A stretch of 64,000 bases of DNA from Serilophus lunatus (Eukaryota; Chordata; Aves; Passeriformes; Eurylaimidae). The position numbers were made by a program, and so were the translations under genes. Every line of letters begins with the position of its first letter. Positions within the stretch are counted from its first letter, which is position 1. Under the pieces are notes generated by a model, which had not been told where the DNA came from, ran no database searches, and was given only the letters and a program-made list of their open reading frames with translations. Positions 63,579 through 64,000 of this stretch are shown here, piece by piece. The stretch spans positions 697,335-761,334 of the forward strand of contig VXBA01005569.1 in assembly GCA_013399895.1 (NCBI GenBank), read 5' to 3'.

Positions 63579-64000
63579 CATAGAATCATTTAGGTTGGAA
63601 AAGACCTGTAAGATCATCAAGTCCAACCATTAAACCAACACCGCCAAGTCTACCCCTAGACCATGTACCCAAGTGCTACATCTACAGGTCTTTTAAATAC
63701 CTCCAGTAACAGTGACTCAACCACTTCTCTGGGCAGACTGTTCCAATGCTTTCTAACCCTTTCAGTGAAGACATTTTTCCCAATATCCAATCTAAACCTC
63801 CCCTGATGCAATGTGAGGTCTTTCCCTCCTGTCTTGTCACTTGTTATCTCAGAGAAGACACCAACCCCCATCTCACTACAACCTCCTTTCAGGCAGCCGT
63901 AGGCAGCAATAAAGTCATCCCTGAGCCTCTTTTTTCCAGGTTAAACACCCCCAGCTCCCCCAGCTGCTCCTCATAAGATTCGTGCTCCAGACCCTTTACC
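63579..64000 (-). mobile_element. CR1 LINE 3' part, runs off right edge
   Basis: Minus orientation. The 3' end at the left reads, on the plus strand, CATAGAATCATTTAGGTTGG. The broken frame at 63656-63871 contains RVRKHWNSLPREVVES, the CR1 pol C terminus. It belongs to a different subfamily from the 46 kb copy. Confidence 0.92.

Noticed and set aside
1..64000. CRISPR arrays, operons, phage or plasmid systems, tRNA or rRNA genes
   Set aside because: None seen. Intron/exon structure, a CpG island and CR1 repeats identify a vertebrate nuclear locus.

Overview
This is a stretch of a vertebrate nuclear genome, almost certainly a bird. The interspersed repeats I can recognise are nearly all CR1 LINE fragments, with no L1 or Alu-type elements. 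The one gene present is a long, intron-rich, AT-rich locus whose predicted protein is very close to mammalian ARFGEF3 (BIG3/KIAA1244). In chicken the region equivalent to human 6q23 lies on a macrochromosome (chromosome 3), which fits the long introns and sparse coding content; that placement is background knowledge and is not seen here.

Layout. ARFGEF3 lies on the minus strand. Its CpG-island promoter and first coding exon are at about 48.9-50.0 kb, and the gene runs leftwards off the window. I place 12 well-supported coding exons, one likely 25-nt microexon (14316-14340), and one further in-frame exon (18232-18363) that does not match the human protein as I remember it. Without the 18 kb exon, the phases join without a break into 756 codons, about the N-terminal third of a protein of roughly 2,180 residues: the DCB-like region, the middle (HUS-like) region, a long acidic/serine-rich linker, and part of a degenerate Sec7 domain. 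The next exon is beyond the left edge.

Non-coding regions. Introns hold scattered CR1 fragments, the largest being about 1.3 kb at 46.2-47.5 kb with decayed reverse-transcriptase frames. The 14 kb upstream of the promoter (50-64 kb) has no gene that I can support. It holds an old CR1/L3-like remnant near 53.7-54.0 kb and a younger CR1 copy running off the right edge from 63579. In mammals the neighbour upstream of ARFGEF3 is PERP, in divergent orientation; it is not in this window.

Most worth a second look: the extra phase 0/0 exon at 18.2-18.4 kb, which may be an alternative to the exon after it; the microexon at 14.3 kb; a perfect 16-bp X-box-like palindrome in the promoter; and a pair of complementary triplet-repeat tracts, (GAG)9 and (CTC)8, flanking 155 bp just upstream of the start codon.
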